Positions 9,502 to 18,904 of a stretch of DNA of 64,000 nt are shown piece after piece. The position numbers were made by a program, and so were the translations under genes. Numbering within the stretch: position 1 is the stretch's first letter; every line of letters begins with the position of its first letter. Where the stretch lies: NCBI GenBank assembly GCA_963575745.1, contig CAUYUJ010008113.1, positions 407,661 through 471,660 on the forward strand, written 5' to 3'. Under the pieces are notes generated by a model that searched no databases, had not been told where the DNA came from, and saw nothing but the letters and a program-made list of their open reading frames with translations. Source of the DNA: Prorocentrum cordatum. Its lineage: Eukaryota; Sar; Dinophyceae; Prorocentrales; Prorocentraceae.

Positions 9502-9606
9502 CAGGAGGCCCATCGGCACGGGCCCGAACGTCCGCGAGTCCACGCTCATGTCGGCGTTGTCGCCCTCCACCCAGACGTGGCCGGCGGGCACGGCCGCCAA
9601 GGTCCC
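9490..9606 (-). pseudogene. Orphan exon of an S26 family protease (signal peptidase / mitochondrial IMP-like)
   Basis: The minus-strand frame through 9606-9490 reads TLAAVPAGHVWVEGDNADMS directly followed by VDSRTFGPVPMGLLDALV. This is the conserved C-terminal box of S26 peptidases ('VPxGHVWVEGDNxxxSxDSRxxGPVP'), best matching mitochondrial inner-membrane protease and type I signal peptidases. These membrane serine proteases remove signal or sorting peptides. The catalytic Ser (box B) and Lys (box C) would lie in upstream exons and are not found before retroelement B. A CAG before GG-ACC-TTG could be a splice acceptor. Downstream the frame runs into a tandem duplication and AT repeats. I call it an isolated exon or gene fragment. 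Whether it is still spliced into a gene cannot be seen here. Confidence 0.7.
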
Positions 9607-9654
9607 TGCCGCTCGGGGGGGTCCCGCCCCCCGCCTCGGAGGGAAGGGGAGAAG

Positions 9655-9760
9655 GAGGAGGATTGGATTGGATTGGATTGGACTGGACTGGACGCTCCCA
9701 AAGGAGGGAAAGAGAGAGAGAGAGAGGGGGAAAAAAAGAAAGAGACATAACTACAGGTCC
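9655..9760. repeat. (GGATT)n then (GA)n, between retroelement B and the S26 exon
   Basis: GGATTGGATTGGATT repeats drift to GGACT at 9660-9693, followed by (GA)n and A-rich sequence at 9705-9750. On the minus strand this is a pyrimidine tract lying between the 3' end of retroelement B and the S26-like exon. It could be element tail, intron polypyrimidine tract, or both. Confidence 0.75.
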
Positions 9761-9875
9761 TGGCTTCGTAAAAGCCCTGGGCAAGCACCATCGAAGAGAA
9801 ACTTTTTGTCACCCTGGCTGGGGGGCGCCATCCCAACCAAGGGCCCGCGGCAGCTGCCTGCCCAAGTAAAAACTG

Positions 9876-10154
9876 TTAGGCCAGATCTTCATCTTCGAGC
9901 GGGTCGGGGTCGCGCCGCAGGGCCATTCGGCCGAGCTGCCGAGCCCGCTCGTCGTTCAAACCAAAACATTGCCAGACATCCGAGAAGCAGAAGACGGGCT
10001 GGCCCGTAAACCTGGGAGCCTCTCTGCCTCTCAGCACTGTGCTCGCTTGGCCAGCTTCCGATCGCACCCCACTCCACCGAGGACCGAAGAGGCGACGAGC
10101 GAGGTCCCCAGGAGACCTGTGCTGGCCAAGCTCAAGGGTTCTGTTGGGGTGCAC
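9876..10154 (-). pseudogene. Retroelement B C-terminal tail
   Basis: A 92-codon frame ending LRRDPDPLEDEDLA. The sequence VFCFSDVWQCFGLNDERARQ contains the remaining 'WCxxCGxYA'-like spacing of the C-terminal zinc motif only weakly (C at two positions). The acidic terminus resembles that of retroelement A. I place the element's coding end at 9876. Confidence 0.5.
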
Positions 10155-10504
10155 GAGCCGAGCAAACGCGTCCGATGTCTGTTCGGATAGCGGCCCTTGC
10201 GGCCGCGAGGAGTTGGCAATCGCGGCGTATCCGCCACAAGTGGTGCAAACAACGGAGGCCAGGGAGTTCGGCCCCCGTCGAGATCACAGGAAACTCCCAG
10301 AGACCATGGCCCCCAACATGCCAGGGCGGCGCTGGGTCGTGGGGCTCCGGGCCAAGAGGGTTGTGGGCAGTACCGTCCAAGGGCGGCATCTCTTCCGCCC
10401 CTGGCAGGGCCCTGATCCCAAAAAGAAAGCTGCCCCCTTCCATGGCCTCGTGCCCCGAGGGGGCCTCCAAAGACACCGTGGTCAGCGCTTGGGCCCCGAG
10501 GTTG

Positions 10505-10978
10505 TCATAGACTTCCTGGTCGCCATAGTGCGCCTCTGCACGGGCCATGAACTTTAGGGCGGATCTGGCGAGAGCCAAACAACCACAAAGGAAGAGGCGA
10601 TCTGCCCCAGTGTGGCGGACCAACGCTCAACGCTGTTCCCTGTTTGGCAAGGGCGTCAGCCATGTGATTACCTTCCCGCTCACACGCGGCCAGCTGACCT
10701 TCACGCACGTCGTAGGCGTCGGCATGCGCAGGTACCCTCTTCGCTTGCATACCCTCAAGGCCTCCTGCTCCACGGGCCAGAGCCCACACCCGGTCGTTGC
10801 CTGGTCTGCGCCCTACGTCTAGGCTAAGACAGCAAGTGCGCGTGCCAGCGCAGTCTGTGTACAGCGTGAACGAGCCTGCAAGATGCCTGTCCACCATGAG
10901 GACCGCGAAATCCTCTCCGCTCCTAGCAACCTGGCCTGGCAGGAAGTGTGGCGGCACCGAGCCATACCAGCCAGCCAA
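10505..10978 (-). pseudogene. Retroelement B RNase H domain
   Basis: A clear RNase H fold in one open frame of 157 codons. FAVLMVDRHLAGSFTLYTDC gives the central strand with YTDCAGT in place of YTDGS/YTDS. The second half has MQAKRVPAHADAYDVREGQ, the 'KVxAHxxxxDVxxG' strand, then EREGNHMADALAKQGT, the GNxxADxxAK helix with its acidic residue. It would degrade RNA in the RNA/DNA hybrid. The N-terminal Asp strand lies upstream in another frame, so the domain is incomplete as a single reading frame. Confidence 0.85.
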
Positions 10979-11167
10979 GAATGTGCGGCTTGCGCCATAG
11001 ATGGCAACACCCTAGCCAGCCACTCTAATGGACTGAAACTCAAGGTCGAACCTCGAGCCGTCGCAAACAAATTATGGTATCCCTGGAGCACCAACGGTGA
11101 CGTCAAACCTTCGTCTCGAAATTCCGAGGGCAGGCCCCAGGGCTTCCTGTCAAAAACCTGGCCAGTG

Positions 11168-11910
11168 TCAGGGAGGAGGTCTATGGCAAACCTTTCTTGA
11201 AGCACTATTGGCCCCAAGGTCAGGAAGGATGCCGCCTAGGCAGCATCTGGGGGAATAGCATCCCTCCTCTACGAAGCCCCAGCAGGACAGTTGAAGTGTC
11301 TGTGAAAAAAGGGTGCGCTTGGCGCCACACAACAGGCACCCCTCCGACAGATCACTGTCGTGCTGAGTCAGACGGTGTTGGCACCAGTGCGAGCCAATGA
11401 CCAGGCCCCTGAAGGATCGGTGCTCGCGAACCCCATAAACGCCCCCACCGCCGCCGCCACCTGCCCCATCGACGCCTTCGGGGAACGGCCTCCAGTAGAG
11501 GAGCTCCTTCAGAAGCCTCCAAAACACCGAAGCTTCCTCAACCCTACTGGGACCTACTCGGGCGAGGGCCTTACGGTCGGAGGTGGCACGGGCAGCGATG
11601 CGGGCCCGCTCGGCCAGGAACCCTGGGGAAACCTCCCTGAGGTCCCAGACGCGGCCCGAAAGTTCCAAGATTGTCCATGGCCCCTGGAAGCAAAAATCAA
11701 TGCGTCCACACGTGAGGATGAGAGCAGACACCGTGTCTCGCACGTGCGCCCACGGCTTAGGCTTGAGAGCGGTCCGCGCACCCTTCTCAAACAACGACCC
11801 GATCACCGCGTCAGAAAGGATGCCAGATCTGAGTATGTGTGCGCAAGTCTGGAGCGCATCGGCGGACAGCTGCACCAGAGGGCCCCTCCACCAGCCTCCA
11901 CGCGTACACA
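11168..11910 (-). pseudogene. Retroelement B connection domain and CxxC zinc motif
   Basis: An open frame of about 247 codons. It begins with RGPLVQLSADALQTCAHIL, consistent with the segment after the thumb. WGLRE/VWDLREVSPGFLAERAR fits the 'LDLxxxSPxxVxxxV' block also seen in fragment E. Near 11360 EGCLLCGAKRTLF is the CxxCGA half of the zinc motif that separates RT from RNase H in this family. The His/Cys partner half is not clear (LQLSCWGFVEEGC follows). A Gly run interrupts the middle. Confidence 0.7.
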
Positions 11911-12392
11911 TCGAAGCGAACCCAAAGGGAAGACCCCCTGGGCAAGCGGCCCTCCGCCTTCACTGCCGCCACCCTGAAGGACTTTAGCTTGCCGTCTGGG
12001 GGGCCTTGGATGTTGGCCCCCCAGAGGGCCTGGACGGTGGGGCCAGCACGAAACACCGCGGCCGTTCTGGCGCCAACTTCCCCCAAGGCGGCAGGGCGGG
12101 CGGATCGGGCGTGAGCCGCTACAAAGCTAGCATGGTGTGTGGTCACTCTGCGCCTAGATCCAGTGGTGGCGTCTCCTCCCAAGTCGTTGTGGACCTGGGC
12201 CCTGGATTCCTCGGGGAGCCCGCGTTCCAACGGCAGCTTCCTCGCAAGCTTGGGCGACGAGGCAAGCACCCCATCCCTGTTCCAAGAAGTCGGGAGACCC
12301 ATGAACTGCGAAGTGCCACAAACTAGCTTGAAGCTCGCGGCTAGCTCGCGAGAGTCTTGCTTCCCCTCCGGTGGCATGAAACGAAGCATCAC
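11811..12392 (-). pseudogene. Retroelement B RT thumb/connection
   Basis: This minus-strand frame continues the RT. FKLVCGTSQFMGLPTSW stands at the 'SKSVVxAS' position. NDLGGDATTGSRRRVTTHHA then matches the 'xxLGVDYxxGRRR' signature, and RAGPTVQALWGANIQGPPDG matches 'VRTGxxPQALYGAxVxGLxD'. It corresponds to 1400-1640 of retroelement A on the other strand. It ends at a stop at 11811, and the next segment continues in the overlapping frame 11910-11168. Confidence 0.85.
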
Positions 12393-12395
12393 CGA

Positions 12396-12692
12396 TCACA
12401 CTTTTGAGGCGCACCGCTCGGAAAGACGACGTGCAATGCGAAGCGTAACCAACCGGAGCAAGCGCACGAGCGTGGTCGCGCACGAGCAGCCTGCAACTGT
12501 CGTGCCGTTAGGCATGATCAGGCGGTCGGTGGCTCCTTGCCACGAGACCCGCCGCGGGGCTCTGTATAAACAACAGGGCGCCCTCAGGAGCGGGAGCTGA
12601 GCAGAGGACAGCTTGGCAGCGGCCAGCAGCTCCGCATGAGAGATGTTCTCGTACAAACGCTTCAGGTCCAGAAAGAGAGTACCTGAAGCCAA
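12396..12692 (-). pseudogene. Retroelement B RT palm (motifs A and B)
   Basis: An open frame of 98 codons. GTLFLDLKRLYENISHAELL is motif A with the catalytic Asp kept (about 12668). LIMPNGTTVAGCSCATTLVR is motif B (GxxxAGCSxAT). The frame stops at 12396 just where motif C should follow. In an overlapping frame the box reads KSVIGDASF, so the YVDD has decayed to VIGD. The catalytic centre has therefore lost one Asp, and the enzyme would be inactive even if the frame were restored. Confidence 0.85.
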
Positions 12693-12734
12693 GCCCCTGG
12701 TCCTGGCTAAAGCCTCGAGGGCGTTTTAGACCCA

Positions 12735-12880
12735 GGCGCTTTTATCGCAGGCCATGCAGGGGCTGATGCCTCAGAAAACATCAGCATGCACTGTTGACTC
12801 CCATTGGGCACAGACCCGATGGCGAATGCGACTTCGAATCCTGGCCCACACGGGGAGCAACCCTATGTACCACATGCGGT
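12735..12880. other. Junction between retroelement B and the 90-bp satellite
   Basis: About 150 bases of mixed sequence, not recognised. The satellite units start to be visible at about 12880. Confidence 0.5.
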
Positions 12881-13816
12881 CGCCCTGCCTTTTGCGGCAC
12901 ACACCTCACACTCTTCGTGTCCCCATGAGACGCTCCACTGAAGGCCCCAGAAGGGATGTCCCATCTGCGTCCGCCCCACCAATGTCGGCAGACCCTCACG
13001 CGTGTCGTGCCCCCCTAAGGAGCTCCACCGAAGGCCCCAGCAAATGTACCACGTGCGGCCAAGCCCATGCCGGCACACCCCCTCACACGTTTCGTGGCCC
13101 CATCGGGGGCTGGTGTACCGCTTGCGGCCGCCCCACCCAGTCCGTCACCCCTCACACGTTTCGTGGTCCCTGAAGGCCCCAGCGCGGTGTACCACATGCG
13201 GCCACCCGACCCATTTCGGTATAACCCTCACACGTTTCGTGGCCCCATGGGGATCTCCGCCTGAGTCCCCAGGGGGTGTGCCACATGCAGCAGCACCACT
13301 CATTTCGGCACTCCCCTCACACGCCTCATGGCCCCAGTGGGAGCCCCAGAGAAGGCCCCAGGGGGCTGTACTACATGCGGCCGCCCCACCACTTGCGGCA
13401 CACTCTTCGCACGCCTCGTGGCCCCATAAAGATCTCGACCGAAGGCCCCAGAGGGGGGGCGGGGGGGCACCACACGCGGCCGACCCACCCATTTCGGCAC
13501 ACCCCTCACACGTTTCGTTGCCCCATAGGGAGCTCCACCGAAGGCTCCAGGAGGGTGTACCATATGAAGCCGCCCCACCCATGTCGGCAGGCCCTTGTGA
13601 CAGCGCCCGCATGGCGGCCCCGACCCATTTCGGCAGACCCCTCACACGCTTCGGGGCCCCATATGGGGGCTCTTTTGTAAAGCCCCAGTGGCAGCGCCCG
13701 CATGGCCGCCCGCTCCATTTCCGCACACCTTCACGCGCTTCGTGGCACCATCAGGAGATCCACCGAAGGCGATACTCACAGCGACGGTATTCGCAACTGC
13801 AGATGGCTCGGCCCTG
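12880..13816. repeat. ~89-90 bp satellite array, block 1, about 10 units
   Basis: The unit is recognised by CTCACACGTTTCGTGGCCCC, then AGCTCCACCGAAGGCCCCAG, then a variable part, ACATGCGGCCGCCCCACCCA and TTTCGGCACACCC. Anchor positions are about 12906, 12994, 13082, 13151, 13227, 13317, 13406, 13505, 13640 and 13729. Spacing is mostly 88-90, with shorter (69, 76) and longer (99, 135) steps. Three-fold periodicity keeps several frames open on both strands, giving repetitive peptides such as GATKRVRGVPKWVGRPHV on the minus strand. The block ends in GAAGGCGATACTCACAGCG and a further ~30 bases shared with block 2. Confidence 0.9.
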
Positions 13817-14290
13817 GGCCAGGCTAATCTAAGTCAGCAAGCCTTTACCCCTGAACTGTGTTCTATTTCTCTTCAACAGAAAACTGCCTGTGCACATTTT
13901 GGCCACAAGCCCCAAGACATGTAAACGATGCTTGACACCTCTTGCCTGGGCCCTTCAAGCCCTCGGCCTCGCCCCTGCGAGGCACGCCTCCCAACTTGAC
14001 TCAGCAGCAGTGTTGAGAGAGGAAGGCATATATCACAAATGCGCACCAGCCTGTTGACGCCAGGATCGCACGAACAATTTCTGGTGGCGAGAAACCTTCC
14101 GTCGTGTTATTCCCAAGCATCCTGGGCTGTTGGATCCTCGTTTTGAAACGACAGCGCCCCGCGCCACTCCACTCCTACTCTTCTCATCATCATCGTCCTC
14201 ATCATCCTCCTCCTTCTCCTCCTCCCATTCCTCCTCCCTTGGGGGTGAAAAGGACCTGACTTCGTTGGAGGGTGGGGAGGTTGCAAAGAC
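13817..14290. other. Spacer between the two satellite blocks, with a small (CTC/CAT)n
   Basis: Unique lower-GC sequence without a recognisable product. A pyrimidine triplet repeat (TCATCATC, then CTCCTCC) lies at about 14180-14232. Confidence 0.6.
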
Positions 14291-14309
14291 GGGCCCGCCG
14301 GCGTGGCCC

Positions 14310-15400
14310 GCCTTCGGCCGGATAGGGAGCTCCTTCGAAGGCCCAACTGGCGGTGTCTACATGCGGACGCCCCACCCATTTCGGCACACCCCTGGCGCGC
14401 TTCGTGGCTCCATAGGGAGTTCAACCGAAAGCCTCGGTGGCGATCATCACATGCGGCCGCCCCACCCATTTCGGCACACCCATCACACGTTCCGTGGCCC
14501 CCTCGGAAGCTCCACCGAGGGCCTCAGTGGCGGTGTCCACATGCGGCCGCCCAACGGAGTCCGGCGCACCCCTCACACGTTTCGTGGCCCGATAAGGAGC
14601 TCCACCGAAGGCCCCATTGACGGTGTCCGCATGCGACCGCCACACCCATCCCTGCACATCCCTCAATCGATTCGTGGCCCCATACGGAGCTCCACCGAAG
14701 GCCCAAGTGGCGGCGTCCACATGCGGTCGCCCCACCCATTTCCGCGCACCCCTCACTTTTCGTGGCCCCCTAGACCGAAGGTCCAAGCGGCGGTGTCTGC
14801 ATGCGGTCGCCCCACCAATTCTGGCACACCCCATCAAACGTTTCGTGGCCCCCCAGGACGCTCCACCTGAAGCCCCAGAGGGCTGTACCACATGTGGCCG
14901 ATCCACCCATGTCGGCACACCCCTCACACGTCTCGTGGCCCCCTAGGGAGCTCCACCCAAGGCACCAGTGGCGCCACCCATACCGGCACACCCCTTACAC
15001 GCTTCGTGTTCCACAGGGAGCCCCACGGAAGGCCCATTGGCGGTGTCCACACGCGGCCGACCCATTCATTTCGGCACACCCCTCACGCGTTTCGTTGCCC
15101 CATGGGGACCTCCATCAAGGCCCCAGTGCCAGAGCCCGCATGCCACGCTTCGTGGTCTCATAGGGAGCTCTAACGAAGGCCCCAGTGCCAGCGCGCCCGC
15201 ACGGCGGCTCCGCCCCATTTCGGCACACCTCTCGCACGCTTCGTGGCCCCATAAGGGGGGTCAATCTGCCCCAGTGGCAGCGCCCGCATGGCCGCCCGCC
15301 CCATGCCGACAGACCCTTCACACGCCTCGTGGCCCCATAAGGAGCTCCACCGAAGGCGATACTCACAACGACGGCATTCGCAACTGCATATGGCTGGGTC
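14310..15400. repeat. ~89-90 bp satellite array, block 2, about 12 units
   Basis: The same unit as block 1, with anchors at about 14391, 14481, 14570, 14661, 14752, 14832, 14922, 14993, 15082, 15143, 15229 and 15312. The array is more regular here. It exits through the same flank as block 1: GAAGGCGATACTCACAACG then ATTCGCAACTGCATATGGCT, so array plus flank was duplicated as a unit or by unequal exchange. Confidence 0.9.
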
Positions 15401-16260
15401 TTCGGCTTGGACACATGTTTTCACGACGCGAGGGTGCCAAGGCCAGAAGAGGGTGGGAGGCACCGTCTCGCTGCGCCAGGAACTCGTGCTCCTGCCGGCG
15501 TCGGGTAGCGGGGCGCGGGGGAGGGTGGGTGGGCGAGGAGAGGTTGAGGCTCGAGAGAGGCTCGAGAGAGGAGGGGGAGGGCGCACCACTTCGGGCAGAG
15601 TCTCTGTCCGGGCCCCTGAGCCACATGTGCTCAAGGCGGACCCGCCTCACAATGCGGAGGGCGTCGCATGCTACACAGGGGTCGTGGGATGAACCCAGTT
15701 ACTCCCCCCCCTGGCGCGGATTACTCGGGGTCCCCCGCGGTCGGCGGTGATCAAGCCGCTATGGGGCCCGTCTGCGCTGCCGTGTGGAGCGAGGCGCCAG
15801 TCTTAAGCGTGGGTAGACATGCACGCCTCGGCGCTCTGCGAAAAGAAGCGCTGCGGTGGGGCGTCCCCCGCAACGGCCCAGAAGAGGCAGACAACGGAAC
15901 AGGTGCCAATTGTTCTCGCGGTCCACGTGGAAGGGGGGGCTAGCACTGGTGTGCCGTCCTTTGGGAGCGGAAGAGGGTCTGGAGGGAACCCTGAAGGATC
16001 GTCCCTCTGGTCGCGTCAGGGCGGAAAGCCCGCGTCGTTGAGTGAGAACCCAGGCATTATGTACACGATGGAACCTGTCCATCAGCGGTGCTGACTATTG
16101 CTGTATCTCTTGTTGGCACGCTGGCTGAATGCCTGAATGCTGGCGGAGAGAGTCGGCTCACGGTAATCTTGTCGCTGATGACTGGACGCGGTGAGGTGCT
16201 GGGTGAGGGAGTTCCTCCGATCAGTACGATGCTCTGCGGTCGGACGGTTGCCAGCACCCT
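15401..16260. other. No recognisable gene; partly GA-rich
   Basis: 15430-15610 is G/GA-rich. 15660-16260 is mixed sequence with several medium open frames on both strands (for example 15819-16094 and 16088-16294 on +). None shows a domain I recognise. Confidence 0.6.
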
Positions 16261-16261
16261 G

Positions 16262-16352
16262 TCGGGTAGTAGAAAGGCCCTTGGTGGCTTCTGAGAAGTC
16301 CCGCACCCTTCTGAGAGGGCTTGTCCCCTCTCGCTTCCCCCCCAGCGCGCCG
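16262..16352. repeat. CTTCTCAGAAG foldback family, partial copy
   Basis: Contains GGCTTCTGAGAAGTCC, CACCCTTCTGAGAGGGCTTG and then the terminal stretch CCCCTCTCGCTTCCCCCCC plus AGCGCGCCGC. These match the inner palindrome and right terminus of the complete copies. The left terminal arm is not recognisable. Confidence 0.6.
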
Positions 16353-16973
16353 CAGAGAGGAGGAAGGCGGAGGAGGGAGGGAGGGAATGCGGAATGATGC
16401 TGTCTTCTGGATGCAGGACAGGCCTGCCCCCAGAGAGGCAGGTCCGAGCAGAGAGGGGCGAAGCGCGGGGGTCAGTGGCACGAGTTGCCCTCGCAGCTGG
16501 GAGTGGCCAGTGAGGAGGGAAGGGATGGGGAGGCGGGATGATGGGAGGGAACGGGGAGCGAAGAAAGACGGCGGGGGGAGGGGAGGAATGATGGGAGGAA
16601 AGAGGGAGGGAGGGAGTGGAGAGAGGGATGGCGAGAGAGAGAGTGAGGGAGGCAGGAGAGAGCGGAGAAGGGAAGGAGGGGGAGGTGGGACGAGGGAGGG
16701 GAGGGGGGACGGTGGGCGGGAGGTGCGGCACGGAGCAGGGCGCCGCGCGACCCCCCGCTCGTGCGGACGCCCGGGCGCGCAAAGCCAGGCGCTCCGTCCC
16801 GGGCGCTCTCCGCCCCCGGCTCGCTCGATCTCCAGGGAGAGGGCGGAGGAGGGGGGCAGGGACGGAGGGAGTCGGCGGCGCGCAGGGCGGAGGACGGAGG
16901 GAGGGACGGACGGAGGGGGGGGACGGAGGGACGGAGGGAGGGACGGGAGGGAGGGGTGGGTGGGAGGGAGGGG
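16353..16973. other. GGGA/GGA-rich purine DNA, no gene
   Basis: Dominated by GGGAGGGA and GAGAG runs, with a GC-rich, less repetitive island at about 16735-16830. Long minus-strand Pro/Ser/Leu frames are composition artefacts. Confidence 0.7.
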
Positions 16974-17127
16974 CGAAAGGAGGGGCGAGCAGAGAGGGCG
17001 GGGACTTTCTCCGCAGCCGCAGAGGGCTTCTCAGAAGGCTGGGAAGGCTTCTGAGACGCCCCGCCGCCTGCCGAGGAGAAGGCCTGCCTCCTCGCGCTTC
17101 CCCCCTCGGCGCGCGCGCCGCCGCGAG
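16974..17127. repeat. CTTCTCAGAAG foldback family, copy
   Basis: The left arm (GGGCGAGCAGAGAGGGCGGG) and the minus-strand reading of the right arm (GGGGGGAAGCGCGAGGAGGC) are imperfect inverted repeats. Internally GGGCTTCTCAGAAGGC and GGCTTCTGAGACGCCCC form shorter palindromes. It lies immediately downstream of the PPR remnant. Confidence 0.65.
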
Positions 17128-17193
17128 GACGAGAGCGGGGCGGGGGCGGTGGCGTCAGCGGGCTCGAGGCAGCCATCTGCGGTCCACTCACGG

Positions 17194-17845
17194 TCACCCT
17201 CGACTCCAGTCCGCCCCCCACAGCTCGCTCAGCAAGGACAGCCCGTGCTGCCACTGCCCGTTCTGTTCGCAAGTGATGATTCTAGCGATGTAGCTCATCG
17301 CGTCCCTCTCCAACTTTGATCTCCACAAATCGCTGACAAGCCACAGAACCCGCTGCCACTTCCTGCCAATCTCGCACGCACTCGAGCCCAACGTGCAACT
17401 CACCAGGTCACTCTCCAACTTCGCGTCCGACATCTCGCTGATCAAAAATATCGCCTGCCGCCGCTCTCTACACCTCTCGCACGCGCTGGTTCCGGCACTG
17501 TAACAGAGCAGGTCCGGCTCCACCGCAGCTTCCCGCAGCTTGCTCAGCAGAGACAACGCCTGCAGCCTCTGTCCGCCCGTCGCGCACGCTCTGATGCCAA
17601 AGCTGTAGCTGATTATATCCTGCTCCACCCTTGCTTCCCGCAACTCCATCCACTCGCCAAGCAACGACAATGCCTGCTGCAACTGCCCACCGCTCTTGCA
17701 TGCAATGATCCCAGCGCCCCATAGCTGACCACTGTCTCGCCGAGTAACAATAATGCCCGCTGCGGCTGTCCACCCTTATCGCAAGCGCTGGTTGCAACAT
17801 TGTAGCCTACAGGGTCCAGCTTGAATATAGAACTCTTGCTTTTCC
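17194..17845 (-). pseudogene. Pentatricopeptide-repeat (PPR) protein remnant, frameshifted
   Basis: PPR proteins bind organelle RNA through tandem ~35-residue helical hairpins. The minus strand encodes five repeats in one frame (about 17735-17197). Examples are ISYSFGIRACATGGQRLQAL, then CYSAGTSACERCRERRQAIF, and last SYIARIITCEQNGQWQHGLS, each followed by an SLLxELxxAxVExD-type second helix. A sixth, N-terminal repeat (GYNVATSACDKGGQPQRALL, about 17840-17745) lies in another frame. It is joined to the next one with a frameshift near 17715 and a loss of about nine residues of helix B and linker. The end at 17194 runs straight into the foldback. No transit peptide is visible. The style is that of dinoflagellate PPR proteins. 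It could be an exon of a larger gene, but the frameshift argues for decay. Confidence 0.85.
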
Positions 17846-18006
17846 AAAAAAGACTCGGCCGTTCTTTTGGTTTGCATGCGTTCCGCTACCCTTTTGGCGG
17901 CGAGCCCCCGTGTTCCTTCAGATTTTGGACGCGCGGGTTCGTTTAGTCGATGAGGGCGGCTGGTCTGAGGAATGGGGCTCCAATAGTGGTTCGGTTCCTT
18001 GCGCTT

Positions 18007-18368
18007 GCTCGACGTACTGCGACGGCGGGCGCGCACAAGCCCGGCGCCTCTCCCGGGCCCTCTCGTTCCTTGTGGGGCGCGCGTTGGAGCTTTCGCCCTT
18101 ATCTGCGTGCCACGGTGGGGGCATTAAGGTCCAATTCCTCGCTGGAGCACCTCCCTTTCCTTAGGCCGCGCAGTTCGGAGCTCACTGGCTCGACATAGTG
18201 CAACGGTGGTCGCGTTAAGGTCCAGCTCATCTCTCGGCCCCCCCCGTTCCTTGCGGGGCGTGCGTTGGAATTTCGGCTTTATCCGCGTGCCAGGGCGGGG
18301 GCATTCAGGTCCAGTTCCTTGCTTGAGCATCTCTCGTTCCTTCGGCCGCGCGGTTCGGAGCTTGGTGG
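18007..18368. repeat. Two tandem copies of a 181-bp unit
   Basis: GCTCGACGTACTGCGACGG at 18007 recurs as GCTCGACATAGTGCAACGG at 18188. The copies run in parallel through CTCTCGTTCCTTG..GGGGCG, CGCGTGCCAsGGyGGGGGCATT and GGCCGCGCrGTTCGGAGCTy. Within each copy there is a shorter echo (GTTCCTTG / TTTCCTTAGGCCGCG). The second copy ends where the (AGG)n begins. Confidence 0.85.
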
Positions 18369-18690
18369 CCCGAGGAGGAGGAGGAGGGGGAGGGGGAGGA
18401 GGAGGAGGAGGAGGAGGAGGAGGAGGAGGGGGAGGGAGGAGGAGGAGGAGGAGGAGGGAGGAGGAGGAGAGAGGAGGAGGAGGAGGAGGAGGAGGAGGAG
18501 GAGGAGAGAGGAGGAGGAGGAGGAGGAGGAGGAGGAGGAGGTCGAGGATGAGAGGAATGATGAAGACGATGGTGATCATGATCATGGTGATGGTGATCAT
18601 GATGGTGACGATGATGATGGAGATGAAGATGGGGATGGCGATGTCGACGAAATTGTTGATGCTAACGATGATGATGCCGGCATCCAAAAA
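18369..18690. repeat. (AGG)n followed by (GAT)n-like microsatellite
   Basis: 18371-18545 is (AGG)n with single-base variants. 18545-18690 is a degenerate GAT/GGTGAT tract with ATCATGATCATG palindromes. Confidence 0.9.
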
Positions 18691-18738
18691 AACGAAGCAT
18701 TTTTTCCTCACACGGTTTTCGGGGTGACACATATCACC

Positions 18739-18838
18739 CGCGTGTTTCTTCACACTGTATGACCCCATGTTGGCGCCCAGAATACACACGAGTGAAACAA
18801 TTGGTTTGCTTCACGCTGTATGACCCCATCTGGGCGCC
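18739..18838. repeat. Direct duplication of ~35 bp
   Basis: TTTCTTCACACTGTATGACC followed by CCATGTTGGCGCC at about 18739-18776 recurs with small changes at 18806-18838. Confidence 0.7.
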
Positions 18839-18904
18839 GGCACCTGCAGCCTCGAGCGCCGGCGTGGCCACGCTGGCCCGCCCTCCCCCTCCCACACCTA
18901 GGCA

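Larger units (their letters stand above)
9876..12735 (-). mobile_element. Retroelement B: 5'-truncated LINE-like element, - strand
   Basis: Read on the minus strand this contains RT motif A (12668), motif B, a decayed motif C, the thumb/connection, a CxxC zinc motif near 11360, RNase H (10978-10505) and a C-terminal domain ending at 9876. The endonuclease and ORF1 are absent, and the 5' edge at about 12735 abuts the 90-bp satellite region, typical of LINE 5' truncation. The coding parts lie in several frames, so the copy is dead. Its sense orientation is the same as that of the S26-like exon just downstream. Confidence 0.85.

Noticed and set aside
13002-13832. 276-codon plus-strand frame with repeated peptide
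   Set aside because: It is the in-frame translation of the ~90-bp satellite. Equivalent frames exist on the minus strand and in block 2. No evidence favours coding.
12880-15400. Could the regularly spaced repeats be a CRISPR array?
   Set aside because: Units are long, diverged and contiguous, without short identical repeats and unique spacers. Period varies, and the genome is eukaryotic in character.
16472-17319. Long frames on both strands across 16.3-17.3 kb
   Set aside because: They cover GGGA-rich low-complexity DNA and a foldback. The only real coding signal starts at 17194 (PPR, minus strand).
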